Positions 48,601 through 62,074 of a DNA stretch of 64,000 nucleotides are shown here, piece after piece. The notes beneath the pieces are model-generated. The model made no database searches, was not told the origin of the DNA, and was given only the letters and a program-made list of their open reading frames with translations. Source of the DNA: Hippasteria phrygiana (taxonomy: Eukaryota; Echinodermata; Asteroidea; Valvatida; Goniasteridae); the NCBI GenBank assembly GCA_037893225.1, contig JAZGUH010000103.1, positions 4,650,001-4,714,000 of the forward strand, given 5' to 3'. Made by a program: the position numbers and the translations under genes. How positions within the stretch are numbered: the stretch's first letter is position 1; the number at the start of each line of letters is the position of its first letter.

Positions 48601-51600
48601 TCTGTGTGCGTTCTCCCGTTTACTGCATTGTGGCTGCTTAACGTTTGCCAAATTTTCAGATGAACGCCCCTCCTTTCCCTGTTCATAATTGAATGGTATA
48701 TTGACCAAATCCAGTAATTTTTACACGTATGGGTAGCTTAGATATAGCGCAACAATTTCAGACCATCGCCAGCTTCACAGCGTTAGAACTCTTCGAGAAA
48801 ATTCAAACCTCGCAACAAATTTCTTTCTGTGAACTCTGTGTGCGTTCTTCCGTTTACTGCATTGTGACTGCTTAACGTTTGCCAAATTTTCAGATGAACG
48901 CCCCTCCTTTCCCTGTTCATAATTGAATGGGATATTGACCAAATTCAGTAATTTGCACACGTATGGGTAGCTTAGATCTAGCGCAACAATTTTAGACCAT
49001 CGCCAGCTTCACAGCGTTAGAACTCTTCGAGAAAAAACAAACCTCGCATCAAATTTCTTTCTGTGAACTCTGTGTGCGTTCTTCCGTTTACTGCATTGTG
49101 ACTGCTTAACGTTTGCCACATTTTCAGATGAACGCCCCTCCTTTCCCTGTTCATAATTGAATGGTATATTGACCAAATCCAGTAATTTTCACACGTATGG
49201 GTAGCTTAGATCTAGCGCAACAATTTGAGACCATCGCCAGCTTCACAGCGTTAGAACTCTTCGAGAAAATTCAAACCTCGCAACAAATTTCTTCATGTGT
49301 GCGTTCTTCCGTTTACTGCAGTGTGACTGCTTAACGTTTGCCAAATTTTCAGATGAACGCCCCTCCTTTCCCTGTTCATAATTGAATGGGATATTGACCA
49401 AATTCAGTAATTTTCACACGTATGGGTAGCTTAGATCTAGCGCAACAATTTTAGACCATCGCCAGCTTCACAGCGTTAGAACTCTTCGAGAAAAATCAAA
49501 CCTCGCATCAAATTTCTTTCTGTGAACTCTGTGTGCGTTCTTCCGTTTACTGCATTGTGACTGCTTAACGTTTGCCACATTTTCAGATGAACGCCCCTCC
49601 TTTCCCTGTTCATAATTGAATGGTATATTGACCAAATCCAGTAATTTTCACACGTATGGGTAGCTTAGATCTAGCGCAACAATTTGAGACCATCGCCAGC
49701 TTCACAGCGTTAGAACTCTTCGAGAAAATTCAAACCTCGCACCTAATTTCTTCCCGTGAACTCTGTGTGCGTTCTCCCGTTTACTGCATTGTGGCTGCTT
49801 AACGTTTGCCAAATTTTCAGATGAACGCCCCTCCTTTCCCTGTTCATAATTGAATGGTATATTGACCAAATCCAGTAATTTTTACACGTATGGGTAGCTT
49901 AGATATAGCGCAACAATTTCAGACCATCGCCAGCTTCACAGCGTTAGAACTCTTCGAGAAAATTCAAAACTCGCAACAAATTTCTTCCCATGAACACTGT
50001 GTGCGTTCTCCCGTTTACTGTATTGTAACTGTTTAACGTTTGCCACATTTTCAGATGAACGCCCCTCCTTTCCCTGTTCATAATTGAATGGTATATTGAC
50101 CAAATCCAGTAATTGTTACACGTATGGGTAGCTTAGATATAGCGCAACAATTTCAGACCATCGCCAGCTTCACAGCGTTAGAACTCTTCGAGAAAAATCA
50201 AACCTCGCATCAAATTTCTTTCTGTGAACTCTGTGTGCGTTCTTCCGTTTACTGCATTGTGACTGCTTAACGTTTGCCACATTTTCAGATGAACGCCCCT
50301 CCTTTCCCTGTTCATAATTGAATGGTATATTGACCAAATCCAGTAATTTTCACACGTATGGGTAGCTTAGATCTAGCGCAACAATTTGAGACCATCGCCA
50401 GCTTCACAGCGTTAGAACTCTTCGAGAAAATTCAAACCTCGCACCTAATTTCTTCCCGTGAACTCTGTGTGCGTTCTCCCGTTTACTGCATTGTGGCTGC
50501 TTAACGTTTGCCAAATTTTCAGATGAACGCCCCTCCTTTCCCTGTTCATAATTGAATGGTATATTGACCAAATCCAGTAATTTTTACACGTATGGGTAGC
50601 TTAGATATAGCGCAACAATTTCAGACCATCGCCAGCTTCACAGCGTTAGAACTCTTCGAGAAAATTCAAAACTCGCAACAAATTTCTTCCCATGAACACT
50701 GTGTGCGTTCTCCCGTTTACTGTATTGTAACTGTTTAACGTTTGCCACATTTTCAGATGAACGCCCCTCCTTTCCCTGTTCATAATTGAATGGGATATTG
50801 ACCAAATCCAGCAATGTTCACACGTATGGGTAGCTTAAATCTAGCGCAACAAATTGAGACCATCGCCAGCTTCACAGCGTTAGAACTCTTCGAGAAAATT
50901 CAAACCTCGCAACAAATTTCTTCACATGAACTCTGTGTGCGTTCTCCCGTTTACTGCATTGTGGCTGCTTAACGTTTGCCAAATTTTCAGATGAACGCCC
51001 CTCCTTTCCCTGTTCATAATTGAATGGTATATTGACCAAATCCAGTAATTTTTACACGTATGGGTAGCTTAGATATAGCGCAACAATTTCAGACCATCGC
51101 CAGCTTCACAGCGTTAGAACTCTTCGAGAAAATTCAAAACTCGCAACAAATTTCTTCCCATGAACACTGTGTGCGTTCTCCCGTTTACTGTATTGTAACT
51201 GTTTAACGTTTGCCACATTTTCAGATGAACGCCCCTCCTTTCCCTGTTCATAATTGAATGGTATATTGACCAAATCCAGTAATTGTTACACGTATGGGTA
51301 GCTTAGATATAGCGCAACAATTTCAGACCATCGCCAGCTTCACAGCGTTAGAACTCTTCGAGAAAAATCAAACCTCGCATCAAATTTCTTTCTGTGAACT
51401 CTGTGTGCGTTCTTCCGTTTACTGCATTGTGACTGCTTAACGTTTGCCACATTTTCAGATGAACGCCCCTCCTTTCCCTGTTCATAATTGAATGGTATAT
51501 TGACCAAATCCAGTAATTTTCACACGTATGGGTAGCTTAGATCTAGCGCAACAATTTGAGACCATCGCCAGCTTCACAGCGTTAGAACTCTTCGAGAAAA

Positions 51601-54600
51601 TTCAAACCTCGCACCTAATTTCTTCCCGTGAACTCTGTGTGCGTTCTCCCGTTTACTGCATTGTGGCTGCTTAACGTTTGCCAAATTTTCAGATGAACGC
51701 CCCTCCTTTCCCTGTTCATAATTGAATGGTATATTGACCAAATCCAGTAATTTTTACACGTATGGGTAGCTTAGATATAGCGCAACAATTTCAGACCATC
51801 GCCAGCTTCACAGCGTTAGAACTCTTCGAGAAAATTCAAACCTCGCAACAAATTTCTTTCTGTGAACTCTGTGTGCGTTCTTCCGTTTACTGCATTGTGA
51901 CTGCTTAACGTTTGCCAAATTTTCAGATGAACGCCCCTCCTTTCCCTGTTCATAATTGAATGGGATATTGACCAAATTCAGTAATTTGCACACGTATGGG
52001 TAGCTTAGATCTAGCGCAACAATTTTAGACCATCGCCAGCTTCACAGCGTTAGAACTCTTCGAGAAAAAACAAACCTCGCATCAAATTTCTTTCTGTGAA
52101 CTCTGTGTGCGTTCTTCCGTTTACTGCATTGTGACTGCTTAACGTTTGCCACATTTTCAGATGAACGCCCCTCCTTTCCCTGTTCATAATTGAATGGTAT
52201 ATTGACCAAATCCAGTAATTTTCACACGTATGGGTAGCTTAGATCTAGCGCAACAATTTGAGACCATCGCCAGCTTCACAGCGTTAGAACTCTTCGAGAA
52301 AATTCAAACCTCGCAACAAATTTCTTCATGTGTGCGTTCTTCCGTTTACTGCAGTGTGACTGCTTAACGTTTGCCAAATTTTCAGATGAACGCCCCTCCT
52401 TTCCCTGTTCATAATTGAATGGGATATTGACCAAATTCAGTAATTTTCACACGTATGGGTAGCTTAGATCTAGCGCAACAATTTTAGACCATCGCCAGCT
52501 TCACAGCGTTAGAACTCTTCGAGAAAAATCAAACCTCGCATCAAATTTCTTTCTGTGAACTCTGTGTGCGTTCTTCCGTTTACTGCATTGTGACTGCTTA
52601 ACGTTTGCCACATTTTCAGATGAACGCCCCTCCTTTCCCTGTTCATAATTGAATGGTATATTGACCAAATCCAGTAATTTTCACACGTATGGGTAGCTTA
52701 GATCTAGCGCAACAATTTGAGACCATCGCCAGCTTCACAGCGTTAGAACTCTTCGAGAAAATTCAAACCTCGCACCTAATTTCTTCCCGTGAACTCTGTG
52801 TGCGTTCTCCCGTTTACTGCATTGTGGCTGCTTAACGTTTGCCAAATTTTCAGATGAACGCCCCTCCTTTCCCTGTTCATAATTGAATGGTATATTGACC
52901 AAATCCAGTAATTTTTACACGTATGGGTAGCTTAGATATAGCGCAACAATTTCAGACCATCGCCAGCTTCACAGCGTTAGAACTCTTCGAGAAAATTCAA
53001 AACTCGCAACAAATTTCTTCCCATGAACACTGTGTGCGTTCTCCCGTTTACTGTATTGTAACTGTTTAACGTTTGCCACATTTTCAGATGAACGCCCCTC
53101 CTTTCCCTGTTCATAATTGAATGGTATATTGACCAAATCCAGTAATTGTTACACGTATGGGTAGCTTAGATATAGCGCAACAATTTCAGACCATCGCCAG
53201 CTTCACAGCGTTAGAACTCTTCGAGAAAAATCAAACCTCGCATCAAATTTCTTTCTGTGAACTCTGTGTGCGTTCTTCCGTTTACTGCATTGTGACTGCT
53301 TAACGTTTGCCACATTTTCAGATGAACGCCCCTCCTTTCCCTGTTCATAATTGAATGGTATATTGACCAAATCCAGTAATTTTCACACGTATGGGTAGCT
53401 TAGATCTAGCGCAACAATTTGAGACCATCGCCAGCTTCACAGCGTTAGAACTCTTCGAGAAAATTCAAACCTCGCACCTAATTTCTTCCCGTGAACTCTG
53501 TGTGCGTTCTCCCGTTTACTGCATTGTGGCTGCTTAACGTTTGCCAAATTTTCAGATGAACGCCCCTCCTTTCCCTGTTCATAATTGAATGGTATATTGA
53601 CCAAATCCAGTAATTTTTACACGTATGGGTAGCTTAGATATAGCGCAACAATTTCAGACCATCGCCAGCTTCACAGCGTTAGAACTCTTCGAGAAAATTC
53701 AAAACTCGCAACAAATTTCTTCCCATGAACACTGTGTGCGTTCTCCCGTTTACTGTATTGTAACTGTTTAACGTTTGCCACATTTTCAGATGAACGCCCC
53801 TCCTTTCCCTGTTCATAATTGAATGGGATATTGACCAAATCCAGCAATGTTCACACGTATGGGTAGCTTAAATCTAGCGCAACAAATTGAGACCATCGCC
53901 AGCTTCACAGCGTTAGAACTCTTCGAGAAAATTCAAACCTCGCAACAAATTTCTTCACATGAACTCTGTGTGCGTTCTCCCGTTTACTGCATTGTGGCTG
54001 CTTAACGTTTGCCAAATTTTCAGATGGACGCCCCTCCTTTCCCTGTTCATAATTGAATGGTATATTGACCAAATCCAGTAATTTTTACACGTATGGGTAG
54101 CTTAGATATAGCGCAACAATTTCAGACCATCGCCAGCTTCACAGCGTTAGAACTCTTCGAGAAAATTCAAACCTCGCAACAAATTTCTTTCTGTGAACTC
54201 TGTGTGCGTTCTTCCGTTTACTGCATTGTGACTGCTTAACGTTTGCCAAATTTTCAGATGAACGCCCCTCCTTTCCCTGTTCATAATTGAATGGGATATT
54301 GACCAAATTCAGTAATTTTCACACGTATGGGTAGCTTAGATCTAGCGCAACAATTTTAGACCATCGCCAGCTTCACAGCGTTAGAACTCTTCGAGAAAAA
54401 TCAAACCTCGCATCAAATTTCTTTCTGTGAACTCTGTGTGCGTTCTCCCGTTTACTGCATTGTGGCTGCTTAACGTTTGCCAAATTTTCAGATGAACGCC
54501 CCTCCTTTCCCTGTTCATAATTGAATGGTATATTGACCAAATCCAGTAATTTTTACACGTATGGGTAGCTTAGATATAGCGCAACAATTTCAGACCATCG

Positions 54601-57057
54601 CCAGCTTCACAGCGTTAGAACTCTTCGAGAAAATTCAAACCTCGCAACAAATTTCTTTCTGTGAACTCTGTGTGCGTTCTCCCGTTTACTGCATTGTGGC
54701 TGCTTAACGTTTGCCAAATTTTCAGAAGAACGCCCCTCCTTTCCCTGTTCATAATTATATGGTATATTGACCAAATCCAGTAATTTTCACACGTATGGGT
54801 AGCTTAGATATAGCGCAACAATTTCAGACCATCGCCAGCTTCACAGCGTTAGAACTCTTCGAGAAAATTCAAACCTCGCACCTAATTTCTTCCCGTGAAC
54901 TCTGTGTGCGTTCTTCCGTTTACTGCATTGTGACTGTTTAACGTTTGCCACATTTTCAGATGAACGCCCCTCCTTTCCCTGTTCATAATTGAATGGTATA
55001 TTGACCAAATCCAGTAATGTTTACACGTATGGGTAGCTTAGATATAGCGCAACAATTTCAGACCATCGCCAGCTTCACAGCGTTAGAACTCTTCGAGAAA
55101 ATTCAAAACTCGCAACAAATTTCTTCCCATGAACACTGTGTGCGTTCTCCCGTTTACTGTATTGTAACTGTTTAACGTTTGCCACATTTTCAGATGAACG
55201 CCCCTCCTTTCCCTGTTCATAATTGAATGGGATATTGACCAAATACAGCAATTTTCACACGTATGGGTAGCTTAGATCTAGCGCAACAATTTGAGACCAT
55301 CGCCAGCTTCACAGCGTTAGAACTCTTCGAGAAAATTCAAACCTCGCAACAAATTTCTTCCCGTGACCTCTGTGTGCGTTCTCCCGTTTACTGCATTGTG
55401 ACTGCTTAACGTTTGCCAAATTTTCAGAAGAACGCCCCTCCTTTCCCTGTTCATAATTGAATGGTATATTGACCAAATCCAGTATTTTTTACACGTATGG
55501 GTAGCTTAGATATAGCGCAACAATTTCAGACTATCGCCAGCTTCACAGCGTTAGAACTCTTCGAGAAAATTCAAACCTCGCACCTAATTTCTTCCCGTGA
55601 ACTCTGTGTGCGTTCTCTCGTTTACTGCATTGTGGCTGCTTAACGTTTGCCAAATTTTCAGATGAACGCCCCTCCTTTCCCTGTTCATAATTGAATGGTA
55701 TATTGACCAAATCCAGTAATTTTTACACGTATGGGTAGCTTAGATATAGCGCAACAATTTCAGACCATCGCCAGCTTCACAGCGTTAGAACTCTTCGAGA
55801 AAATTCAAAACTCGCAACAAATTTCTTCCCATGAACACTGTGTGCGTTCTCCCGTTTACTGTATTGTAACTGTTTAACGTTTGCCACATTTTCAGATGAA
55901 CGCCCCTCCTTTCCCTGTTCATAATTGAATGGGGTATTGACCAAATCCAGCAATGTTCACACGTATGGGTAGCTTAAATCTAGCGCAACAAATTGAGACC
56001 ATCGCCAGCTTCACAGCGTTAGAACTCTTCGAGAAAATTCAAACCTCGCAACAAATTTCTTCACATGAACTCTGTGTGCGTTCTCCCGTTTACTGCATTG
56101 TGGCTGCTTAACGTTTGCCAAATTTTCAGATGAACGCCCCTCCTTTCCCTGTTCATAATTGAATGGTATATTGACCAAATCCAGTAATTTTTACACGTAT
56201 GGGTAGCTTAGATATAGCGCAACAATTTCAGACCATCGCCAGCTTCACAGCGTTAGAACTCTTCGAGAAAATTCAAACCTCGCAACAAATTTCTTTCTGT
56301 GAACTCTGTGTGCGTTCTTCCGTTTACTGCATTGTGACTGCTTAACGTTTGCCAAATTTTCAGATGAACGCCCCTCCTTTCCCTGTTCATAATTGAATGG
56401 GATATTGACCAAATTCAGTAATTTGCACACGTATGGGTAGCTTAGATCTAGCGCAACAATTTTAGACCATCGCCAGCTTCACAGCGTTAGAACTCTTCGA
56501 GAAAAAACAAACCTCGCATCAAATTTCTTTCTGTGAACTCTGTGTGCGTTCTTCCGTTTACTGCATTGTGACTGCTTAACGTTTGCCACATTTTCAGATG
56601 AACGCCCCTCCTTTCCCTGTTCATAATTGAATGGTATATTGACCAAATCCAGTAATTTTCACACGTATGGGTAGCTTAGATCTAGCGCAACAATTTGAGA
56701 CCATCGCCAGCTTCACAGCGTTAGAACTCTTCGAGAAAATTCAAACCTCGCACCTAATTTCTTCCCGTGAACTCTGTGTGCGTTCTCCCGTTTACTGCAT
56801 TGTGGCTGCTTAACGTTTGCCAAATTTTCAGATGAACGCCCCTCCTTTCCCTGTTCATAATTGAATGGGATATTGACCAAATTCAGTAATTTTCACACGT
56901 ATGGGTAGCTTAGATCTAGCGCAACAATTTTAGACCATCGCCAGCTTCACAGCGTTAGAACTCTTCGAGAAAAATCAAACCTCGCATCAAATTTCTTTCT
57001 GTGAACTCTGTGTGCGTTCTTCCGTTTACTGCATTGTGACTGCTTAACGTTTGCCAC
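45610..57057 (+). repeat. 49-monomer unit, 11448 bp, tandem copy 2
   Basis: Repeats copy 1 in order at a constant offset of 11439 bp, then 11448 bp after about 56.8 kb, because the unit's third 225-bp monomer is full length here. The copy-1 markers GCGCCACAATT (45940), CTCTTTGAGAAAAAAC (48085) and AAATCGAGTAAT (48239) are all present. I saw only two isolated differences outside that replaced stretch: CTGAGAT against CTTAGAT (39631/51070) and GTTCTCTCG against GTTCTCCCG (near 55617/44178). The identity figure is visual, not computed. Either a recent duplication or an assembly artefact would look like this. Confidence 0.9.
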
Positions 57058-59819
57058 ATTTTCAGATGAACGCCCCTCCTTTCCCTGTTCATAATTGAAT
57101 GGTATATTGACCAAATCCAGTAATTTTTACACGTATGGGTAGCTTAGATATAGCGCAACAATTTCAGACCATCGCCAGCTTCACAGCGTTAGAACTCTTC
57201 GAGAAAATTCAAACCTCGCAACAAATTTCTTTCTGTGAACTCTGTGTGCGTTCTTCCGTTTACTGCATTGTGACTGCTTAACGTTTGCCAAATTTTCAGA
57301 TGAACGCCCCTCCTTTCCCTGTTCATAATTGAATGGGATATTGACCAAATTCAGTAATTTGCACACGTATGGGTAGCTTAGATCTAGCGCAACAATTTTA
57401 GACCATCGCCAGCTTCACAGCGTTAGAACTCTTCGAGAAAAAACAAACCTCGCATCAAATTTCTTTCTGTGAACTCTGTGTGCGTTCTTCCGTTTACTGC
57501 ATTGTGACTGCTTAACGTTTGCCACATTTTCAGATGAACGCCCCTCCTTTCCCTGTTCATAATTGAATGGTATATTGACCAAATCCAGTCATTTTCACAC
57601 GTATGGGTAGCTTAGATCTAGCGCAACAATTTGAGACCATCGCCAGCTTCACAGCGTTAGAACTCTTCGAGAAAATTCAAACCTCGCAACAAATTTCTTC
57701 ATGTGTGCGTTCTTCCGTTTACTGCAGTGTGACTGCTTAACGTTTGCCAAATTTTCAGATGAACGCCCCTCCTTTCCCTGTTCATAATTGAATGGGATAT
57801 TGACCAAATTCAGTAATTTTCACACGTATGGGTAGCTTAGATCTAGCGCAACAATTTTAGACCATCGCCAGCTTCACAGCGTTAGAACTCTTCGAGAAAA
57901 ATCAAACCTCGCATCAAATTTCTTTCTGTGAACTCTGTGTGCGTTCTTCCGTTTACTGCATTGTGACTGCTTAACGTTTGCCACATTTTCAGATGAACGC
58001 CCCTCCTTTCCCTGTTCATAATTGAATGGTATATTGACCAAATCCAGTAATTTTCACACGTATGGGTAGCTTAGATCTAGCGCAACAATTTGAGACCATC
58101 GCCAGCTTCACAGCGTTAGAACTCTTCGAGAAAATTCAAACCTCGCACCTAATTTCTTCCCGTGAACTCTGTGTGCGTTCTCCCGTTTACTGCATTGTGG
58201 CTGCTTAACGTTTGCCAAATTTTCAGATGAACGCCCCTCCTTTCCCTGTTCATAATTGAATGGTATATTGACCAAATCCAGTAATTTTTACACGTATGGG
58301 TAGCTTAGATATAGCGCAACAATTTCAGACCATCGCCAGCTTCACAGCGTTAGAACTCTTCGAGAAAATTCAAAACTCGCAACAAATTTCTTCCCATGAA
58401 CACTGTGTGCGTTCTCCCGTTTACTGTATTGTAACTGTTTAACGTTTGCCACATTTTCAGATGAACGCCCCTCCTTTCCCTGTTCATAATTGAATGGTAT
58501 ATTGACCAAATCCAGTAATTGTTACACGTATGGGTAGCTTAGATATAGCGCAACAATTTCAGACCATCGCCAGCTTCACAGCGTTAGAACTCTTCGAGAA
58601 AAATCAAACCTCGCATCAAATTTCTTTCTGTGAACTCTGTGTGCGTTCTTCCGTTTACTGCATTGTGACTGCTTAACGTTTGCCACATTTTCAGATGAAC
58701 GCCCCTCCTTTCCCTGTTCATAATTGAATGGTATATTGACCAAATCCAGTAATTTTCACACGTATGGGTAGCTTAGATCTAGCGCAACAATTTGAGACCA
58801 TCGCCAGCTTCACAGCGTTAGAACTCTTCGAGAAAATTCAAACCTCGCACCTAATTTCTTCCCGTGAACTCTGTGTGCGTTCTCCCGTTTACTGCATTGT
58901 GGCTGCTTAACGTTTGCCAAATTTTCAGATGAACGCCCCTCCTTTCCCTGTTCATAATTGAATGGTATATTGACCAAATCCAGTAATTTTTACACGTATG
59001 GGTAGCTTAGATATAGCGCAACAATTTCAGACCATCGCCAGCTTCACAGCGTTAGAACTCTTCGAGAAAATTCAAAACTCGCAACAAATTTCTTCCCATG
59101 AACACTGTGTGCGTTCTCCCGTTTACTGTATTGTAACTGTTTAACGTTTGCCACATTTTCAGATGAACGCCCCTCCTTTCCCTGTTCATAATTGAATGGG
59201 ATATTGACCAAATCCAGCAATGTTCACACGTATGGGTAGCTTAAATCTAGCGCAACAAATTGAGACCATCGCCAGCTTCACAGCGTTAGAACTCTTCGAG
59301 AAAATTCAAACCTCGCAACAAATTTCTTCACATGAACTCTGTGTGCGTTCTCCCGTTTACTGCATTGTGGCTGCTTAACGTTTGCCAAATTTTCAGATGG
59401 ACGCCCCTCCTTTCCCTGTTCATAATTGAATGGTATATTGACCAAATCCAGTAATTTTTACACGTATGGATAGCTTAGATATAGCGCAACAATTTCAGAC
59501 CATCGCCAGCTTCACAGCGTTAGAACTCTTCGAGAAAATTCAAACCTCGCAACAAATTTCTTTCTGTGAACTCTGTGTGCGTTCTTCCGTTTACTGCATT
59601 GTGACTGCTTAACGTTTGCCAAATTTTCAGATGAACGCCCCTCCTTTCCCTGTTCATAATTGAATGGGATATTGACCAAATTCAGTAATTTTCACACGTA
59701 TGGGTAGCTTAGATCTAGCGCAACAATTTTAGACCATCGCCAGCTTCACAGCGTTAGAACTCTTCGAGAAAAATCAAACCTCGCATCAAATTTCTTTCTG
59801 TGAACTCTGTGTGCGTTCT
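57058..59819 (+). repeat. Partial further copy of the inner 49-monomer-unit sequence
   Basis: About 2.76 kb match 40246-43007 (offset 16812 bp) and the equivalent part of copy 2, 51685-54446 (offset 5373 bp). It includes the TTCATGTGTGCG monomer at 57597 and CAGATGGACG at 59394. Private changes are CCAGTCATTTTC near 57586 and ACACGTATGGATAGC near 59462. The match ends at TTCTTCCG against TTCTCCCG. Confidence 0.85.
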
Positions 59820-60445
59820 TCCGTTTACTGCATTGTGACTGCTTAACGTTTGCCACATTTTCAGATGAACGCCCCTCCTTTCCCTGTTCATAATTGAATG
59901 GTATATTGACCAAATCCAGTAATTTTCACACGTATGGGTAGCTTAGATCTAGCGCAACAATTTTAGACCATCGCCAGCTTCACAGCGTTAGAACTCTTCG
60001 AGAAAAATCAAACCTCGCATCAAATTTCTTTCTGTGAACTCTGTGTGCGTTCTTCCGTTTACTGCATTGTGACTGCTTAACGTTTGCCACATTTTCAGAT
60101 GAACGCCCCTCCTTTCCCTGTTCATAATTGAATGGTATATTGACCAAATCCAGTAATTTTCACACGTATGGGTAGCTTAGATCTAGCGCAACAATTTGAG
60201 ACCATCGCCAGCTTCACAGCGTTAGAACTCTTCGAGAAAATTCAAACCTCGCACCTAATTTCTTCCCGTGAACTCTGTGTGCGTTCTCCCGTTTACTGCA
60301 TTGTGGCTGCTTAACGTTTGCCAAATTTTCAGATGAACGCCCCTCCTTTCCCTGTTCATAATTGAATGGTATATTGACCAAATCCAGTAATTTTTACACG
60401 TATGGGTAGCTTAGATATAGCGCAACAATTTCAGACCATCGCCAG
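59820..60445 (+). repeat. Satellite monomers between duplicated blocks
   Basis: About 2.7 monomers: the unusual TAATTTTCAC with CAATTTTAG form, a CACCTAATT monomer and part of a TAATTTTTAC monomer. The order matches 27.6-28.2 kb. Nothing else is visible. Confidence 0.75.
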
Positions 60446-62074
60446 CTTCACAGCGTTAGAACTCTTCGAGAAAATTCAAAACTCGCAACAAATTTCTTCC
60501 CATGAACACTGTGTGCGTTCTCCCGTTTACTGTATTGTAACTGTTTAACGTTTGCCACATTTTCAGAAGAACGCCCCTCCTTTCCCTGTTCATAATTGAA
60601 TGGTATATTGACCAAATCCAGTATTTTTTACACGTATGGGTAGCTTAGATATAGCGCAACAATCTCAGACTATCGCCAGCTTCACAGCGTTAGAACTCTT
60701 CGAGAAAATTCAAACCTCGCACCTAATTTCTTCCCGTGAACTCTGTGTGCGTTCTCCCGTTTACTGCATTGTGGCTGCTTAACGTTTGCCAAATTTTCAG
60801 ATGAACGCCCCTCCTTTCCCTGTTCATAATTGAATGGTATATTGACCAAATCCAGTAATTTTTACACGTATGGGTAGCTTAGATATAGCGCAACAATTTC
60901 AGACCATCGCCAGCTTCACAGCGTTAGAACTCTTCGAGAAAATTCAAAACTCGCAACAAATTTCTTCCCATGAACACTGTGTGCGTTCTCCCGTTTACTG
61001 TATTGTAACTGTTTAACGTTTGCCACATTTTCAGATGAACGCCCCTCCTTTCCCTGTTCATAATTGAATGGGATATTGACCAAATCCAGCAATGTTCACA
61101 CGTATGGGTAGCTTAAATCTAGCGCAACAAATTGAGACCATCGCCAGCTTCACAGCGTTAGAACTCTTCGAGAAAATTCAAACCTCGCAACAAATTTCTT
61201 CACATGAACTCTGTGTGCGTTCTCCCGTTTACTGCATTGTGGCTGCTTAACGTTTGCCAAATTTTCAGATGAACGCCCCTCCTTTCCCTGTTCATAATTG
61301 AATGGTATATTGACCAAATCCAGTAATTTTTACACGTATGGGTAGCTTAGATATAGCGCAACAATTTCAGACCATCGCCAGCTTCACAGCGTTAGAACTC
61401 TTCGAGAAAATTCAAACCTCGCAACAAATTTCTTTCTGTGAACTCTGTGTGCGTTCTTCCGTTTACTGCATTGTGACTGCTTAACGTTTGCCAAATTTTC
61501 AGATGAACGCCCCTCCTTTCCCTGTTCATAATTGAATGGGATATTGACCAAATTCAGTAATTTTCACACGTATGGGTAGCTTAGATCTAGCGCAACAATT
61601 TTAGACCATCGCCAGCTTCACAGCGTTAGAACTCTTCGAGAAAAAACAAACCTCGCATCAAATTTCTTTCTGTGAACTCTGTGTGCGTTCTTCCGTTTAC
61701 TGCATTGTGACTGCTTAACGTTTGCCACATTTTCAGATGAACGCCCCTCCTTTCCCTGTTCATAATTGAATGGTATATTGACCAAATCCAGTAATTTTCA
61801 CACGTATGGGTAGCTTAGATCTAGCGCAACAATTTGAGACCATCGCCAGCTTCACAGCGTTAGAACTCTTCGAGAAAATTCAAACCTCGCAACAAATTTC
61901 TTCATGTGTGCGTTCTTCCGTTTACTGCATTGTGACTGCTTAACGTTTGCCAAATTTTCAGATGAACGCCCCTCCTTTCCCTGTTCATAATTGAATGGGA
62001 TATTGACCAAATTCAGTAATTTTCACACGTATGGGTAGCTTAGATCTAGCGCAACAATTTTAGACCATCGCCAG
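60446..62074 (+). repeat. Seven-monomer unit, 1629 bp, tandem copy 1
   Basis: The unit is 7 x 234 minus 9, with the 225-bp monomer at 61800. Markers shared with copy 2 are CAATCTCAGACTATCGCC (60660), GAGAAAAAACAAACC (near 61637) and CCAGATTCACAGCG (62071). The last of these is found only at the end of each copy. Confidence 0.88.
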
